The position numbers and the translations under genes are program-made. The notes under the pieces were generated by a model. That model had not been told where the DNA came from and did no database searches. It worked only from the letters and a program-made list of their open reading frames with translations. A DNA stretch of 51,006 nt from Microbacterium sp. 2FI (lineage in GTDB: Bacteria; Actinomycetota; Actinomycetes; Actinomycetales; Microbacteriaceae), in contig NZ_SCMR01000028.1 of the NCBI RefSeq assembly GCF_005502885.1, positions 1 to 51,006 on the forward strand. Reading direction: 5' to 3'. Of this stretch, positions 7,174 through 18,259 are shown piece after piece; within the stretch, counting starts at the first letter, position 1, and every line of letters starts with the position of its first letter.

Positions 7174-10100
7174 ATGGGTCGTACCTCCGTCCGAGCAGCC
7201 GCGGTCGTCACACTCGCCGCACTGTTCACCGGGTCCGCTGCCACCGCGAGCTTCGGTGCCGCGCCGGAGGAGGTGAACAGACCCGTGCCGATCGACGCGC
7301 CGGCCGGCCGCTACATCGTGTTGCTGAAGGATGCGCCCCTGGCGACATACGAGGGCGGAACGAGCGGAATCGCGCGCACCAAACCCGACAAGGGCGGCCA
7401 GCTCGACGCTCACTCGTCGAACTCGCAGAAGTACGTCGCGCACCTCAAGAAGGAGCAGAAGGCGCTCGCCGCCGACGCCGGCGTCGAGCCTGCCGCGACC
7501 TACCAGGTGACACTGAACGGCTTCAGCGCCGACCTCACGAGCGACGAGGTCGCCGAGCTCCGCGGCAACAAGGATGTGCTCGGTGTCTACGCGGACGAGG
7601 TCCGGTACCCGCAGGCGGTCCCGTCGACCGAGTTCCTCGGGCTCGGGTCGAGCGACGCCGGAACCGGCGGAGTATGGGATGCCGTGGGCGGCGTCTCCGA
7701 AGCCGGCAAGGGCATCGTCGTCGGGGTCGTCGACACCGGCATCGCAGCCGACAACCCGTCGTTCGCCGGCGCACCGCTGAAGAAGAAGCCCGGCGCCGAG
7801 CCGTACACGGTCGGCGGCGACACCATCGTCTTCGACAAGTCCGACGGCAAGCAGTTCCGCAGCCCCATCGTCATCGGCCAGAGCTGGAACAAGCTCGACT
7901 ACTCGACCAAGCTCGTCGGCGCCCAGTACTTCAGCTCGGGTGCAGAAGCCGCAGGGTTCGACTTCAGCTACGACTACCTCTCGCCCCTCGATGGAGACGG
8001 CCACGGCTCGCACACCGCCAGCACGGCAGCCGGCAACTTCGGCGTCGACACGACCGTCGAAGGCGTCGACTTCGGCCCGATCTCGGGTGTCGCACCGGCG
8101 GCCAAGGTCTCGTCGTACAAGGCGTGCTATGTCGGTCCCGACCTGCTGGCGACCTCGGACGACATCTGCGCCCTGAGCGATCTCCTCTCGGCGATCGACA
8201 AGGCCGTCGCCGACGGCGTCGACGTCATCAACTACTCGATCGGCGGCGGCTCGGCCACCTCGGTCCTGCAGCCCGATGACATCTCGTTCTTCAACGCCGC
8301 GGCGGCGGGCGTGTTCGTCGCGGTGAGCGCCGGCAACTCCGGCCCGGGTGCTGCCACGGCCGACCACGCGTCGCCCTGGTACACGACGGTCGCGGCATCC
8401 ACGATCCCGACCTATGAGGGCACCGTCGAGCTCCCGAACGGCTTCCAGGCCGCGGGTGCGTCGGTGAGCGTGCCGTTCGGCGAATCGGTGACCGGACCCG
8501 TCGTCTACTCCGGTGACGCGGTCGCCGCGGGCGCAGCGCCGGCCGAGGCCGCACTCTGCTTCCCCGACACCCTCGATGCGGCCAAGGTCGCGGGCAAGAT
8601 CGTGGTCTGCGACCGCGGCACCAACGCGCGTGTCGAGAAGTCGCAGACGGTCGCCGAGGCCGGCGGCATCGGCATGATCCTCGTCAACGTCACGCCGAGC
8701 TCGCTCGACAACGACTTCCACTCGGTTCCGACCGTGCACATCGACGCCCAGCACCGCACACCGCTGCTGGACTACGTGCGCAACACGGCCGCGCCGACGG
8801 CTACCCTCGTCGGCGAGAACACGACCGGTGTCGTGACGCCCACGCCGCAGGTTGCGGGCTTCTCGAGCCGAGGCCCGATGCTCGCCGACGGCAGTGACGT
8901 CATCAAGCCCGATGTCTCGGCGCCCGGTGTCGCGATCCTCGCAGCCGTTCACAACGGCCCGAAGGAGAAGCCGCAGTTCGGCTTCAAGTCGGGCACGTCG
9001 ATGTCGTCGCCGCACGTGGCCGGTCTCGGCGCGCTCTATCTCGGCGAGCGGCCGCTGGCCACGCCCGGTGAGATCAAGTCGGCGCTCATGACCACCGCCT
9101 ACGACACCGTGAACGCCGACGGCTCGGCGAACACCGATCCGTTCGCGCAGGGCGCCGGTCACGTCGACCCGACGAAGTACTTCGACGCGGGACTGCTGTA
9201 CCTCAACGGTCCGGCGGACTGGGCGGCGTACCTGCAGGGTCTCGAGCTCTTCGACTTCGGGGTCTCCCCGATCGACCCGAGCGACCTCAACCTCGCCTCG
9301 TTCGGCATCGGAGCACTGTCGGGTCCGCAGACCGTCACGCGCACGGTGACCGCGACCCAGGCGGGCACGTTCACCGCAGCGGTCGATCTTCCCGGCATCG
9401 ATGCGGTCGTCGAGCCCAGCACCCTCACCTTCGGGGCTGCCGGCGAGAAGAAGTCGTTCACGGTGACCTTCACCAAGGGTGACGCCGACGTCGAGGCGTG
9501 GACCACGGGATCGCTCACGTGGACCTCGGGCGACACCTCGGTGCGCTCGCCGATCGCGATCTTCCCGGTGACCGCCGATGCTCCGGCAGCGGTGGAGGGC
9601 AGCGGTGCCGACGGCAGCGTCGAGGTCGAGATCACGCCGGGTGTCTCGGGCGACCTCGCCCTCAACCTCGCAGGCCTCGCCCGCGAAGAGGTGCTGGTCG
9701 ACGGTGACGAGACGACGGGTGCCGCCGAAGACGGCTACAGCTACTACACGGTGACGGTGCCCGCAGGTGCCGAGCTCGCGCAGTTCGCGCTCGACTCGGC
9801 GGACGACGCCGGATCGGACCTCGACCTGTTCGTGTACCGCGTGGTCAGCGAGACCGACTGGCGCTACTACGAGTCGTGGACGTCGGCTTCGGCATCCGCC
9901 GATGAGTCGGTCCAGCTCGCGGCCCCGGTTGCCGGAACCTACCTCGTCGAGGCGCACGTCTACTCCTACACCGCGCCGTTCACGTGGCAGGGCACGAGCG
10001 CCGTCGTGACCCCGGGCGGAGAGGGCGCGCTCACGGCGACGCCGAACCCGCTCCCGGTGACCGAGGGCGTGCCGACGCAGTACACCGTGTCGTGGTCCGG

Positions 10101-10182
10101 CCTCGACGCGGGCAGCTACCTGGGTGTCGTCCGCTACGGCGACTCGCAGGTTCGCACGGTCGTCTCGGTCGACGTTCCGTAG
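7174..10182 (+). CDS. secreted subtilisin-like serine protease (S8 family)
   Basis: Large extracellular protease, 1002 aa. N-terminal signal peptide (residues 1 to about 29: basic start, hydrophobic AAAVVTLAALF core, Ala-rich end), then an I9-type inhibitory propeptide (about 45-145) beginning with GRYIVLLKD. Catalytic triad: Asp187 (VVDTG), His277 (GHGSH), Ser609 (GTSMSSPH). The oxyanion Asn is Asn388 (AGNSGPG). A PA domain is inserted between Asn388 and Ser609, followed by an Fn3-like domain and a C-terminal beta-sandwich resembling prepeptidase C-terminal domains. No LPxTG anchor, so probably released. The ATG at 7174 is preceded by GGGAGG, and a strong terminator follows. Confidence 0.93.
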   Translation: MGRTSVRAAAVVTLAALFTGSAATASFGAAPEEVNRPVPIDAPAGRYIVLLKDAPLATYEGGTSGIARTKPDKGGQLDAHSSNSQKYVAHLKKEQKALAADAGVEPAATYQVTLNGFSADLTSDEVAELRGNKDVLGVYADEVRYPQAVPSTEFLGLGSSDAGTGGVWDAVGGVSEAGKGIVVGVVDTGIAADNPSFAGAPLKKKPGAEPYTVGGDTIVFDKSDGKQFRSPIVIGQSWNKLDYSTKLVGAQYFSSGAEAAGFDFSYDYLSPLDGDGHGSHTASTAAGNFGVDTTVEGVDFGPISGVAPAAKVSSYKACYVGPDLLATSDDICALSDLLSAIDKAVADGVDVINYSIGGGSATSVLQPDDISFFNAAAAGVFVAVSAGNSGPGAATADHASPWYTTVAASTIPTYEGTVELPNGFQAAGASVSVPFGESVTGPVVYSGDAVAAGAAPAEAALCFPDTLDAAKVAGKIVVCDRGTNARVEKSQTVAEAGGIGMILVNVTPSSLDNDFHSVPTVHIDAQHRTPLLDYVRNTAAPTATLVGENTTGVVTPTPQVAGFSSRGPMLADGSDVIKPDVSAPGVAILAAVHNGPKEKPQFGFKSGTSMSSPHVAGLGALYLGERPLATPGEIKSALMTTAYDTVNADGSANTDPFAQGAGHVDPTKYFDAGLLYLNGPADWAAYLQGLELFDFGVSPIDPSDLNLASFGIGALSGPQTVTRTVTATQAGTFTAAVDLPGIDAVVEPSTLTFGAAGEKKSFTVTFTKGDADVEAWTTGSLTWTSGDTSVRSPIAIFPVTADAPAAVEGSGADGSVEVEITPGVSGDLALNLAGLAREEVLVDGDETTGAAEDGYSYYTVTVPAGAELAQFALDSADDAGSDLDLFVYRVVSETDWRYYESWTSASASADESVQLAAPVAGTYLVEAHVYSYTAPFTWQGTSAVVTPGGEGALTATPNPLPVTEGVPTQYTVSWSGLDAGSYLGVVRYGDSQVRTVVSVDVP

Positions 10183-10193
10183 CAGGTGCAAAA

Positions 10194-10227
10194 GGAAGGC
10201 GCCCGGGCTTCGGCCCGGGCGCCTTCC
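10194..10227. terminator. strong hairpin terminator after the subtilase
   Basis: Perfect 15-bp stem with a TTCG tetraloop (10209-10212), starting 11 bp after the subtilase stop and followed by a short T-containing stretch (GCGTTCTT). It is also in position to stop the convergent pirin transcript. Confidence 0.85.
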
Positions 10228-10240
10228 GCGTTCTTACGGG

Positions 10241-11227
10241 TCAGAGCCGCCGGCGCCGCTGGGTGAGACGCACGGCCGGCATCGGCGGCGCGGGGATCCG
10301 CTCGTCGGCGTGGCCGACGACGTGCCCGAACCGCGGAGAGTCCGCCTCCCACGCATCGCGCGCGTCGGCGATCTCGTCGTGCGAGCGGCCGACGAAGTTC
10401 CACCACATCACGATGTCGTCCTCGAACGGCTCGCCGCCGAGCAGGAACACGGTCGCTCCGGTCTCACTTGCGACCTCGACCGCGTCGCGGTGGATGCCGA
10501 GGTACAGCAGGTGCGCGTCGTCGAGGGCGACGGTCCCGTCGGCGGATGCCGCGACGGCGGCGTCTCCGTCGACGCCGACGAGCGCGTACTCCCAGTCGGG
10601 ACGCAGCGGCAGACGCACCCGGCTGCCGGCGGCGATCTGCACCTCGGCGCCGACGATCGGGGTGTACGTGGTGGCCGGCGAATGCACTCCGGCGAATTCG
10701 CCGAGGACGACGACGGCGGATGCCGCATCCCCTGCGACCGCATCGAGGGTCACCAGCGGCAGATCGTCGTGCTGCTCGAACGCCGGCGCGCCGTGGCGGC
10801 GCGATTCGGGCAGCGCCACCCACAGCTGCAGGGCGTCGAGCGGTGCGGCATCCTCGCCCACCGAGTATTCCGAGTGCGCGATGCCCGAGCCGCTCGTCAT
10901 GAGGTTGAGCGCGCCGCGGCGCACGACCACGTCGCTCCCGACGGTGTCGCGGTGGCGCACGTCGCCGACGAAGGGCCACGTCACCGTCTGCAGGCCCACG
11001 TGCGGGTGGGGCTCGACGCGCATGCGGGTGACCTGCGGACCGAATCGGTCGAGGAAGCACCATGCCCCCACGAGCGGCAGGTCGCGCTGGGGGAGCGCGC
11101 GACGCACCGACATCGCCCGGACGCCGCCGAGCGGCACCTCGCGGGCTTCAAGAAGCAGGGCGCGTGGGCCGTCGCACTCCGTGGGGGAGTCGACCGATAC
11201 CGCGTCGTCGGTGTCGAGTCTTGTCAT
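10241..11227 (-). CDS. pirin family protein
   Basis: Bicupin metalloprotein of the pirin family, 328 aa. The metal-binding His cluster is visible in the N-terminal cupin: HPHVG near residue 73, and GIAHSE downstream. Some pirins act as quercetin-2,3-dioxygenases or as iron-sensing cofactors; the sequence does not distinguish these. The ATG start at 11227 lies 10 bp after the stop of a small acetyltransferase gene, so the two are probably co-transcribed. It ends towards the subtilase terminator. Confidence 0.88.
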   Translation of the reverse strand: MTRLDTDDAVSVDSPTECDGPRALLLEAREVPLGGVRAMSVRRALPQRDLPLVGAWCFLDRFGPQVTRMRVEPHPHVGLQTVTWPFVGDVRHRDTVGSDVVVRRGALNLMTSGSGIAHSEYSVGEDAAPLDALQLWVALPESRRHGAPAFEQHDDLPLVTLDAVAGDAASAVVVLGEFAGVHSPATTYTPIVGAEVQIAAGSRVRLPLRPDWEYALVGVDGDAAVAASADGTVALDDAHLLYLGIHRDAVEVASETGATVFLLGGEPFEDDIVMWWNFVGRSHDEIADARDAWEADSPRFGHVVGHADERIPAPPMPAVRLTQRRRRL

Positions 11228-11237
11228 GAGTGTGCGC

Positions 11238-11558
11238 TCATTCGGGGTGCGGCACCTTCGGCCAGTCGATCGCGAGGCCGGGCACCTCGTTCTCGCGCAG
11301 GTATCGCGCGACGACGGTGCAGTGCGGGACCACGGTCTCGCCGCGGCTCGCGACGTCGGCCATCGCCTCGGCGACGAGCCGCTGCGCGATCCCGCGCCCG
11401 CGGAAGGCCGGATCGACCTCGGTGTGGGGGAAGAGGAGGCGTCCGCGGGAGTCGATGCGGAACGCGGTGAAGCCGGCGAGCACGTCGCCGACGTGGATCT
11501 CGTAGCGTCGATCCTCGTCGTTTCTGGTCACGGTGATGTGGTCGTCGATCTCGCTCAC
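11238..11558 (-). CDS. small GNAT-type N-acetyltransferase
   Basis: 106-aa single-domain protein of the short GCN5-related group (YjdJ-like). The acetyl-CoA pyrophosphate-binding loop RGRGIAQRLV is clear, preceded by the beta strand LLFPHTEVDPAF. The substrate is unknown. The GTG start at 11558 is chosen because GGAAGGA lies 7 bp upstream; longer readings in this frame have no ribosome-binding site. It immediately precedes the pirin gene. Confidence 0.8.
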   Translation of the reverse strand: MSEIDDHITVTRNDEDRRYEIHVGDVLAGFTAFRIDSRGRLLFPHTEVDPAFRGRGIAQRLVAEAMADVASRGETVVPHCTVVARYLRENEVPGLAIDWPKVPHPE

Positions 11559-11739
11559 GCGGTTCCTTCCGTCGTGTCTCTCAACGTACGGGTCGGCCCG
11601 GCGATTCCGCCACCGATGCGGGGCCTCTGGTGCCGAGGCCGGTGGAGGTCTATCGTCAGCCTCGTCCGCGGCTTTCATTCCGGGGACCGGCTCCATGGGG
11701 GGAGCCGATCGGTCCGAACAGAGGATTCGAAGGGGAATC

Positions 11740-12648
11740 ATGAAACGACGCATCATCGCCGTGCTCTCCGCCGCGGCGCTCACCTTCACGATCGGCATCG
11801 CCGCGGCGCCGGCTGCCTCCGCCGACGGACACCTGGGGGCGTCGTATGTCGCCCTGGGCGACTCGATGGCCTCCGGCAACGGCAACCTGCCCTACGTCGA
11901 CCCCGTGTGCCTCCAGTCGGCGCGGTCGTATCCGAAGCTGCTGGCCGCGGCGACGGGACGCGACCTGGTCTCGGCTGCCTGCACCGCCGCGACGACCGAC
12001 CAGGTCGCGATGCAGCTCGGTCAGCTGCAGCTCGACGGCGATATCGGACCCGGCACGGAGCTCGTCACTCTCACCGCCGGCATCAACGATCTCGGCTGGC
12101 AGCAGGCGCTCGCCGTGTGTGCCGCCCCCGGCATGGAAGCGCAGTGCGCGTTGGCCGTCCAGGCGATGGCGGCGGCCGGTGCCACGGTGCCCGGCAAGAT
12201 CTACGGACTCCTGATGGGGATTCGCGCGGCCGCGCCGAACGCCGTGATCGTCGTGACCGGCTATCCGAAGCTGTTCGGGACCGTCACGAAGAGCTGCAGC
12301 ATCGGCAACCTCGGCGGCTCGTCGGTGAAGCTGCCGGCATCGCTCACCGTCATGGCGAACGGCGCGCTCGACGGCGCCGTCGACGACCCGTTCCCGCCCG
12401 GAAGCGACCCGATGCCCGGGCTGAACGACGCGATCGCGGGTGCGACGTGGCTCTTCGCCTCGACCGACCCGGTGGGAACGCTGTTCGTGGATGTCGACCC
12501 GGCGTTCCAGACCCACCGCCTGTGCGACACGGGTGACCGCTGGATCAGCGGCCTCATCCGAGGCGTGCCGGTCGACCGCGGCCTGCACCCGAACGCGGCG
12601 GGCCTCCAGGCCTTCGCTGCGACCATCGGGGCGGCGCTGGTGCCGTAG
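11740..12648 (+). CDS. secreted SGNH/GDSL hydrolase
   Basis: Predicted extracellular esterase/lipase, 302 aa. Signal peptide MKRRIIAVLSAAALTFTIG... ends in an Ala-rich cleavage region near residue 30. Block I is ALGDSMASGNG (nucleophile Ser in GDS), the block III-like region is AGINDLGW, and the C-terminal DRGLHPNAAG supplies the catalytic Asp/His. Several Cys residues probably form disulfides, as in the Streptomyces-type SGNH lipases. The ATG is preceded by AAGGGG. A small GGCTCC/GGAGCC hairpin lies just upstream (about 11690-11710). Substrate unknown. Confidence 0.88.
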   Translation: MKRRIIAVLSAAALTFTIGIAAAPAASADGHLGASYVALGDSMASGNGNLPYVDPVCLQSARSYPKLLAAATGRDLVSAACTAATTDQVAMQLGQLQLDGDIGPGTELVTLTAGINDLGWQQALAVCAAPGMEAQCALAVQAMAAAGATVPGKIYGLLMGIRAAAPNAVIVVTGYPKLFGTVTKSCSIGNLGGSSVKLPASLTVMANGALDGAVDDPFPPGSDPMPGLNDAIAGATWLFASTDPVGTLFVDVDPAFQTHRLCDTGDRWISGLIRGVPVDRGLHPNAAGLQAFAATIGAALVP

Positions 12649-12687
12649 GGCCGGACGCCGCGGTCGCGGCATCCGCTCCTTCCGACT

Positions 12688-12725
12688 GTCTGCCAGGCCG
12701 AGTCTCGCCACTCGGCCTGGCAGAC
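12688..12725. terminator. perfect 16-bp hairpin between SGNH hydrolase and helicase genes
   Basis: Arms 12688-12703 and 12710-12725 pair perfectly around a 6-nt loop. Its position suits termination of the upstream gene, but the right arm ends only 7 bp before the next start codon (12733) and includes CAGACT, which sits at leaderless -10 distance from it. It could therefore also act on the helicase promoter. Confidence 0.7.
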
Positions 12726-12732
12726 TCATGTC

Positions 12733-15270
12733 ATGCCGCTCTCCCTGCTCGACGCCGTGCCGCGCGGCGCCGATCCGGACTCGGCGTACCTCGGCTTCGT
12801 CGAATGGGCGGAGAGCCGGGGGCTGACGCTGTACCCGGCGCAGGACGAGGCGGTCATCGAGATCGTCTCAGGCGCGAATGTGATCCTGTCGACGCCGACC
12901 GGCACCGGCAAGTCGCTCGTCGCGGTCGCCGCCCACGCGGCATCCCTCGCCGCCGGCGGCCGCAGCTACTACACCGCGCCTATCAAGGCGCTCGTGAGCG
13001 AGAAGTTCTTCGCGCTCGTCGACATCTTCGGCGCCGCGAACGTGGGGATGGTCACCGGCGACTCGTCGGTCAACCCCGACGCCCCCATCATCTGCTGCAC
13101 GGCCGAGATCCTTGCGAACGTCGCGCTTCGCCAAGGAGCGGATGCTGCCGCCGACCAGGTCGTGATGGACGAGTTCCACTACTACGGCGACCCCGATCGC
13201 GGGTGGGCGTGGCAGGTGCCGCTGCTGCTCCTTCCGCGTGCGCAGTTCATCCTCATGTCGGCGACCCTGGGCGACGTCACCGCGATCGCCGACGACCTCT
13301 CGCGCCGCACGGGCCGCACGACCGCCCGCATCACCGGCGTCGAGCGACCGGTGCCGCTGCACTTCACCTACGCCCGCACGCCGGTGCACGAGACGGTCGA
13401 AGACCTGCTCCACACGAATCAGTCCCCGGTGTACATCGTGCACTTCTCGCAGGCGGCGGCGATGGAGCGGGCGCAGGCGCTGTCTTCCGTGCGGATCGTC
13501 TCGCGCGAGCAGCGCGACGAGATCGCCGAGGCGATCGGCGGCTTCCGCTTCACGACGGCGTTCGGCAAGACGCTGTCGCGGTACGTCCGCGCCGGCATCG
13601 GCGTGCACCACGCCGGTATGCTCCCCCGCTACCGCCGGCTCGTCGAGACGCTCGCACAGCGGGGCCTGCTGCGGGTCATCTGCGGCACCGACACGCTGGG
13701 CGTCGGCATCAACGTGCCCATCCGCACGGTCATGATCACGGCCCTGGCGAAGTACGACGGACAGCGGATGCGGCAGCTGAGCGCCCGCGAGTTCCATCAG
13801 GTCGCAGGTCGCGCGGGTCGGGCCGGCTACGACACTGCCGGCACGGTCGTGGTGATGGCGCCCGACCATGAGGTCGAGAACGCGGCCATGCTGGCGAAGG
13901 CCGGCGACGACCCGAAGAAGCTCAAGAAGGTCGTGCGCAAGAAGGCGCCACAGGGGTTCGTGAACTGGAGCGAGGCCACTTTCGAGCGCCTCGTGGATGC
14001 CGAGCCCGAACCGCTCGTGCCCCAGCTGCAGCTGACGGCGGCGATGCTGATCAACGTGATCGCGCGGGGCGGCGACGTCTTCCAGAACGTGCGCTCGCTT
14101 GTGCGCGACAACCACGAACCGCGGGCGCGTCAGTTCGAGCTCGCGCGCCGCGCGCTCGCGATCTTCCGCACGCTGCTGGCCGCCGACGTCGTCGTGGTCG
14201 GTCCTGACGGCGGAGTCCGCCTCACGGTCGATCTGCAGCCGAACTTCGCGCTGAACCAGCCGCTGTCGCCGTTCGCGCTCGCCGCGATCGGCCTGCTCGA
14301 CCCGGAGACGGAGCTGCGCCACGGCGCGACCGAGGGCCAGGTGGGCTCTGCCGGCACCGGCCACTACGCCCTCGACGTCGTCAGCGTCATCGAGGCGACC
14401 CTCGACGATCCGCGGCCGGTGCTGTCGCAGCAGCAGTTCCTCGCGCGCGGCGAGGCCGTCGCCGCGATGAAACGCGAGGGCATCGAGTACGACGAGCGCA
14501 TGGAGCTGCTCGAGGGCATCACGCACCCCAAGCCCCTCGACGAACTCCTCGCCCAGTCCTACGAGGTGTTCGCGTCGAGCCAGCCGTGGATCCGTGACTT
14601 CGAGCTGTCGCCCAAGTCGGTCGTGCGCGACATGTTCGAGCGGGCGTTCTCGTTCGCCGAGATGATCCAGCACTACCAGCTCGCCCGCAGCGAGGGGCTC
14701 GTGCTCCGCTACCTGAGCGACGCGTACCGGGCGATCCGCCAGACGGTGCCGACCGAGGCGCAGACCTCCGACCTGCTCGACATCATCGCGTGGCTCGGCG
14801 AGCTCGTGCGCCAGGTCGACTCGAGCCTCGTCGACGAGTGGGAGGCGCTGATCAACCCGGTCGCCGATCCCGACGCGCCCGTCGTGCCGCCCGCCCCGCC
14901 CTCGGTGCTCACGAACCGCCGCGCGTTCGGGGTGCTGGTGCGCAACGAGCTGTTCCGCCGCGTGCAGCTGGCGGCGCTCCAGCGCGACGACGAGCTGGCA
15001 GAGCTCGACCCCGATGTGGACTGGCCGGCAGTCCTCGACAGGTACTTCGACGAGCACGACGAGATCCTCACCGGCGGCCCCGCGCGGTCGCCGAGGCTCG
15101 TCACCGTCGATGAGACGGATGCCGCGGCATCCGGTCTCTGGCGCGTCGAGCAGACGATCGACGACCCCGAGGGCCACCACGACTGGCGCATCCGCGGCGA
15201 GGTCGACCTCGCCGCGTCCGAAGAGGCCGGAACCGCGGTCGTGCGGGTGACCGAGGTCGTGCGGCTTTAG
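12733..15270 (+). CDS. Ski2-like superfamily 2 helicase with DUF3516 C-terminus
   Basis: ATP-dependent nucleic-acid helicase, 845 aa, of a type widespread in Actinobacteria. Walker A STPTGTGKS (about residues 53-61), motif II DEFH (about 146-149, replacing DEAH), motif III SAT (about 176), motif VI HQVAGRAGRAGYD (about 356). The remaining 450 residues have no recognisable enzyme motif and correspond to the DUF3516 region. No clear ribosome-binding site precedes the ATG at 12733, which fits leaderless translation. The role (RNA turnover or DNA repair) is not fixed by the sequence. Confidence 0.88.
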   Translation: MPLSLLDAVPRGADPDSAYLGFVEWAESRGLTLYPAQDEAVIEIVSGANVILSTPTGTGKSLVAVAAHAASLAAGGRSYYTAPIKALVSEKFFALVDIFGAANVGMVTGDSSVNPDAPIICCTAEILANVALRQGADAAADQVVMDEFHYYGDPDRGWAWQVPLLLLPRAQFILMSATLGDVTAIADDLSRRTGRTTARITGVERPVPLHFTYARTPVHETVEDLLHTNQSPVYIVHFSQAAAMERAQALSSVRIVSREQRDEIAEAIGGFRFTTAFGKTLSRYVRAGIGVHHAGMLPRYRRLVETLAQRGLLRVICGTDTLGVGINVPIRTVMITALAKYDGQRMRQLSAREFHQVAGRAGRAGYDTAGTVVVMAPDHEVENAAMLAKAGDDPKKLKKVVRKKAPQGFVNWSEATFERLVDAEPEPLVPQLQLTAAMLINVIARGGDVFQNVRSLVRDNHEPRARQFELARRALAIFRTLLAADVVVVGPDGGVRLTVDLQPNFALNQPLSPFALAAIGLLDPETELRHGATEGQVGSAGTGHYALDVVSVIEATLDDPRPVLSQQQFLARGEAVAAMKREGIEYDERMELLEGITHPKPLDELLAQSYEVFASSQPWIRDFELSPKSVVRDMFERAFSFAEMIQHYQLARSEGLVLRYLSDAYRAIRQTVPTEAQTSDLLDIIAWLGELVRQVDSSLVDEWEALINPVADPDAPVVPPAPPSVLTNRRAFGVLVRNELFRRVQLAALQRDDELAELDPDVDWPAVLDRYFDEHDEILTGGPARSPRLVTVDETDAAASGLWRVEQTIDDPEGHHDWRIRGEVDLAASEEAGTAVVRVTEVVRL

Positions 15271-15411
15271 CCCGCAGTCGCCCGGCCGGTTCCCGAGGTC
15301 ATCGGGTTCGTCATTCAGTCCGCACGTCTGCCGGAGGGGGCGACACGCCGTCGTCGACCCGCGCGAGTCGGTGCAGAGACTAAATTCTGAACGGCGTGCG
15401 TCGACGACAGG

Positions 15412-15435
15412 CGGATGCCGATGCCCCGGCATCCG
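15412..15435. terminator. short hairpin upstream of the DUF1697 gene
   Basis: Perfect 9-bp stem (15412-15420 with 15427-15435) and 6-nt loop, built from the GGATGC/GCATCC word common in this DNA. It lies 142 bp after the helicase stop, so it may end that transcript. The rest of the 15271-15448 gap shows only an AT-rich patch near 15379-15390. Confidence 0.4.
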
Positions 15436-15448
15436 TCATGATGGCGTC

Positions 15449-15985
15449 ATGCCGACATACCTGGCGTTCCTGCGCGCGATCAACCTCGGGCCGACTCGGA
15501 AGTTCCCGAAGGGCGACATCGTGCGCTGCGTCGAGTCCGTCGGGTTCACCGACGTCGCCACCCACATCAACACCGGCAACGTGCGCTTCGCGACGCCGAT
15601 GCGCTCGCGCGCCAAGATCGAGGCGGTGCTCGAGAAGGCGTTCGCGGCCGATCGCGGGTTCGACGTCCCGACCATCGTCTTCAGCCAGGCCGAGTTCGCC
15701 GCGATCGCGCGCGAGGGGGCCGAGTTGAGCGCGGCAAGGCCAGACCTCGAGCGACACTACGTGTACCTGATGAAGGACGAGCCGTCGGCCGCGGTCATCG
15801 AGCGGGTCGAGGGGACGACCGCCGACGCCGGCGAGATGGTCGTTCGCGGCCGCGCCGCCCACGCGCTGCTCGGGCCCGGGTATCAGGAGGGCGGCGTCGA
15901 TCCGCTGGGCGCGGCGAAGCTGCTCGGCGTCGCGACGAACCGCAACCTGAACGTCGTGACGACGCTCGCCGCGAAGTGGTGCTGA
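15449..15985 (+). CDS. DUF1697 family protein
   Basis: 178-aa cytoplasmic protein of the DUF1697 family, recognised by its start TYLAFLRAINLG, the central THINTGNV and the ending NRNLNVVTTLAAKW. The molecular function of the family is unknown. The ATG at 15449 has no Shine-Dalgarno, but CATGAT lies 6 nt before it, the same spacing as other leaderless candidates here. It stands alone between two helicase genes. Confidence 0.85.
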   Translation: MPTYLAFLRAINLGPTRKFPKGDIVRCVESVGFTDVATHINTGNVRFATPMRSRAKIEAVLEKAFAADRGFDVPTIVFSQAEFAAIAREGAELSAARPDLERHYVYLMKDEPSAAVIERVEGTTADAGEMVVRGRAAHALLGPGYQEGGVDPLGAAKLLGVATNRNLNVVTTLAAKWC

Positions 15986-15993
15986 GGTTCGCT

Positions 15994-16062
15994 CCACAGG
16001 AGGATCGCGCTTGTACAGGAGGATCCGGCTGGATTCGTCCTGTGCAGCGCGACTTCTCCTGG
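15994..16062. repeat. imperfect 69-bp extragenic palindrome
   Basis: Two nested imperfect arms centred near 16028: an inner TCGCGCT...ACAGGA...ATCC against its complement, and an outer CCACAGGAGG against CTTCTCCTGG. ACAGGAGGATC also appears twice as a direct repeat (about 15996 and 16015). The element fills the start of the 187-bp gap before recQ and begins about 9 bp after the DUF1697 stop, so it may be a terminator or a REP-like unit. Confidence 0.55.
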
Positions 16063-16159
16063 GAGCGCGGCGCGCGCGGCGCCTCCTCCCCAGGCCATCG
16101 GCTCCATTCGCATGCCACGGATCTGCGCGGGGTCGGGAGTCGGCGTCGGATGCCGCGGC

Positions 16160-16165
16160 TACCCT
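16160..16165 (+). promoter_or_regulatory. -10 box of recQ (leaderless)
   Basis: TACCCT followed by 7 nt and the GTG start at 16173. No Shine-Dalgarno is present. Confidence 0.5.
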
Positions 16166-16172
16166 GGGTCGA

Positions 16173-18224
<2,052 letters not shown>

Positions 18225-18259
18225 TCCCGGCCTGACGCGGCGGGTGCAGCCTCCCGCGC

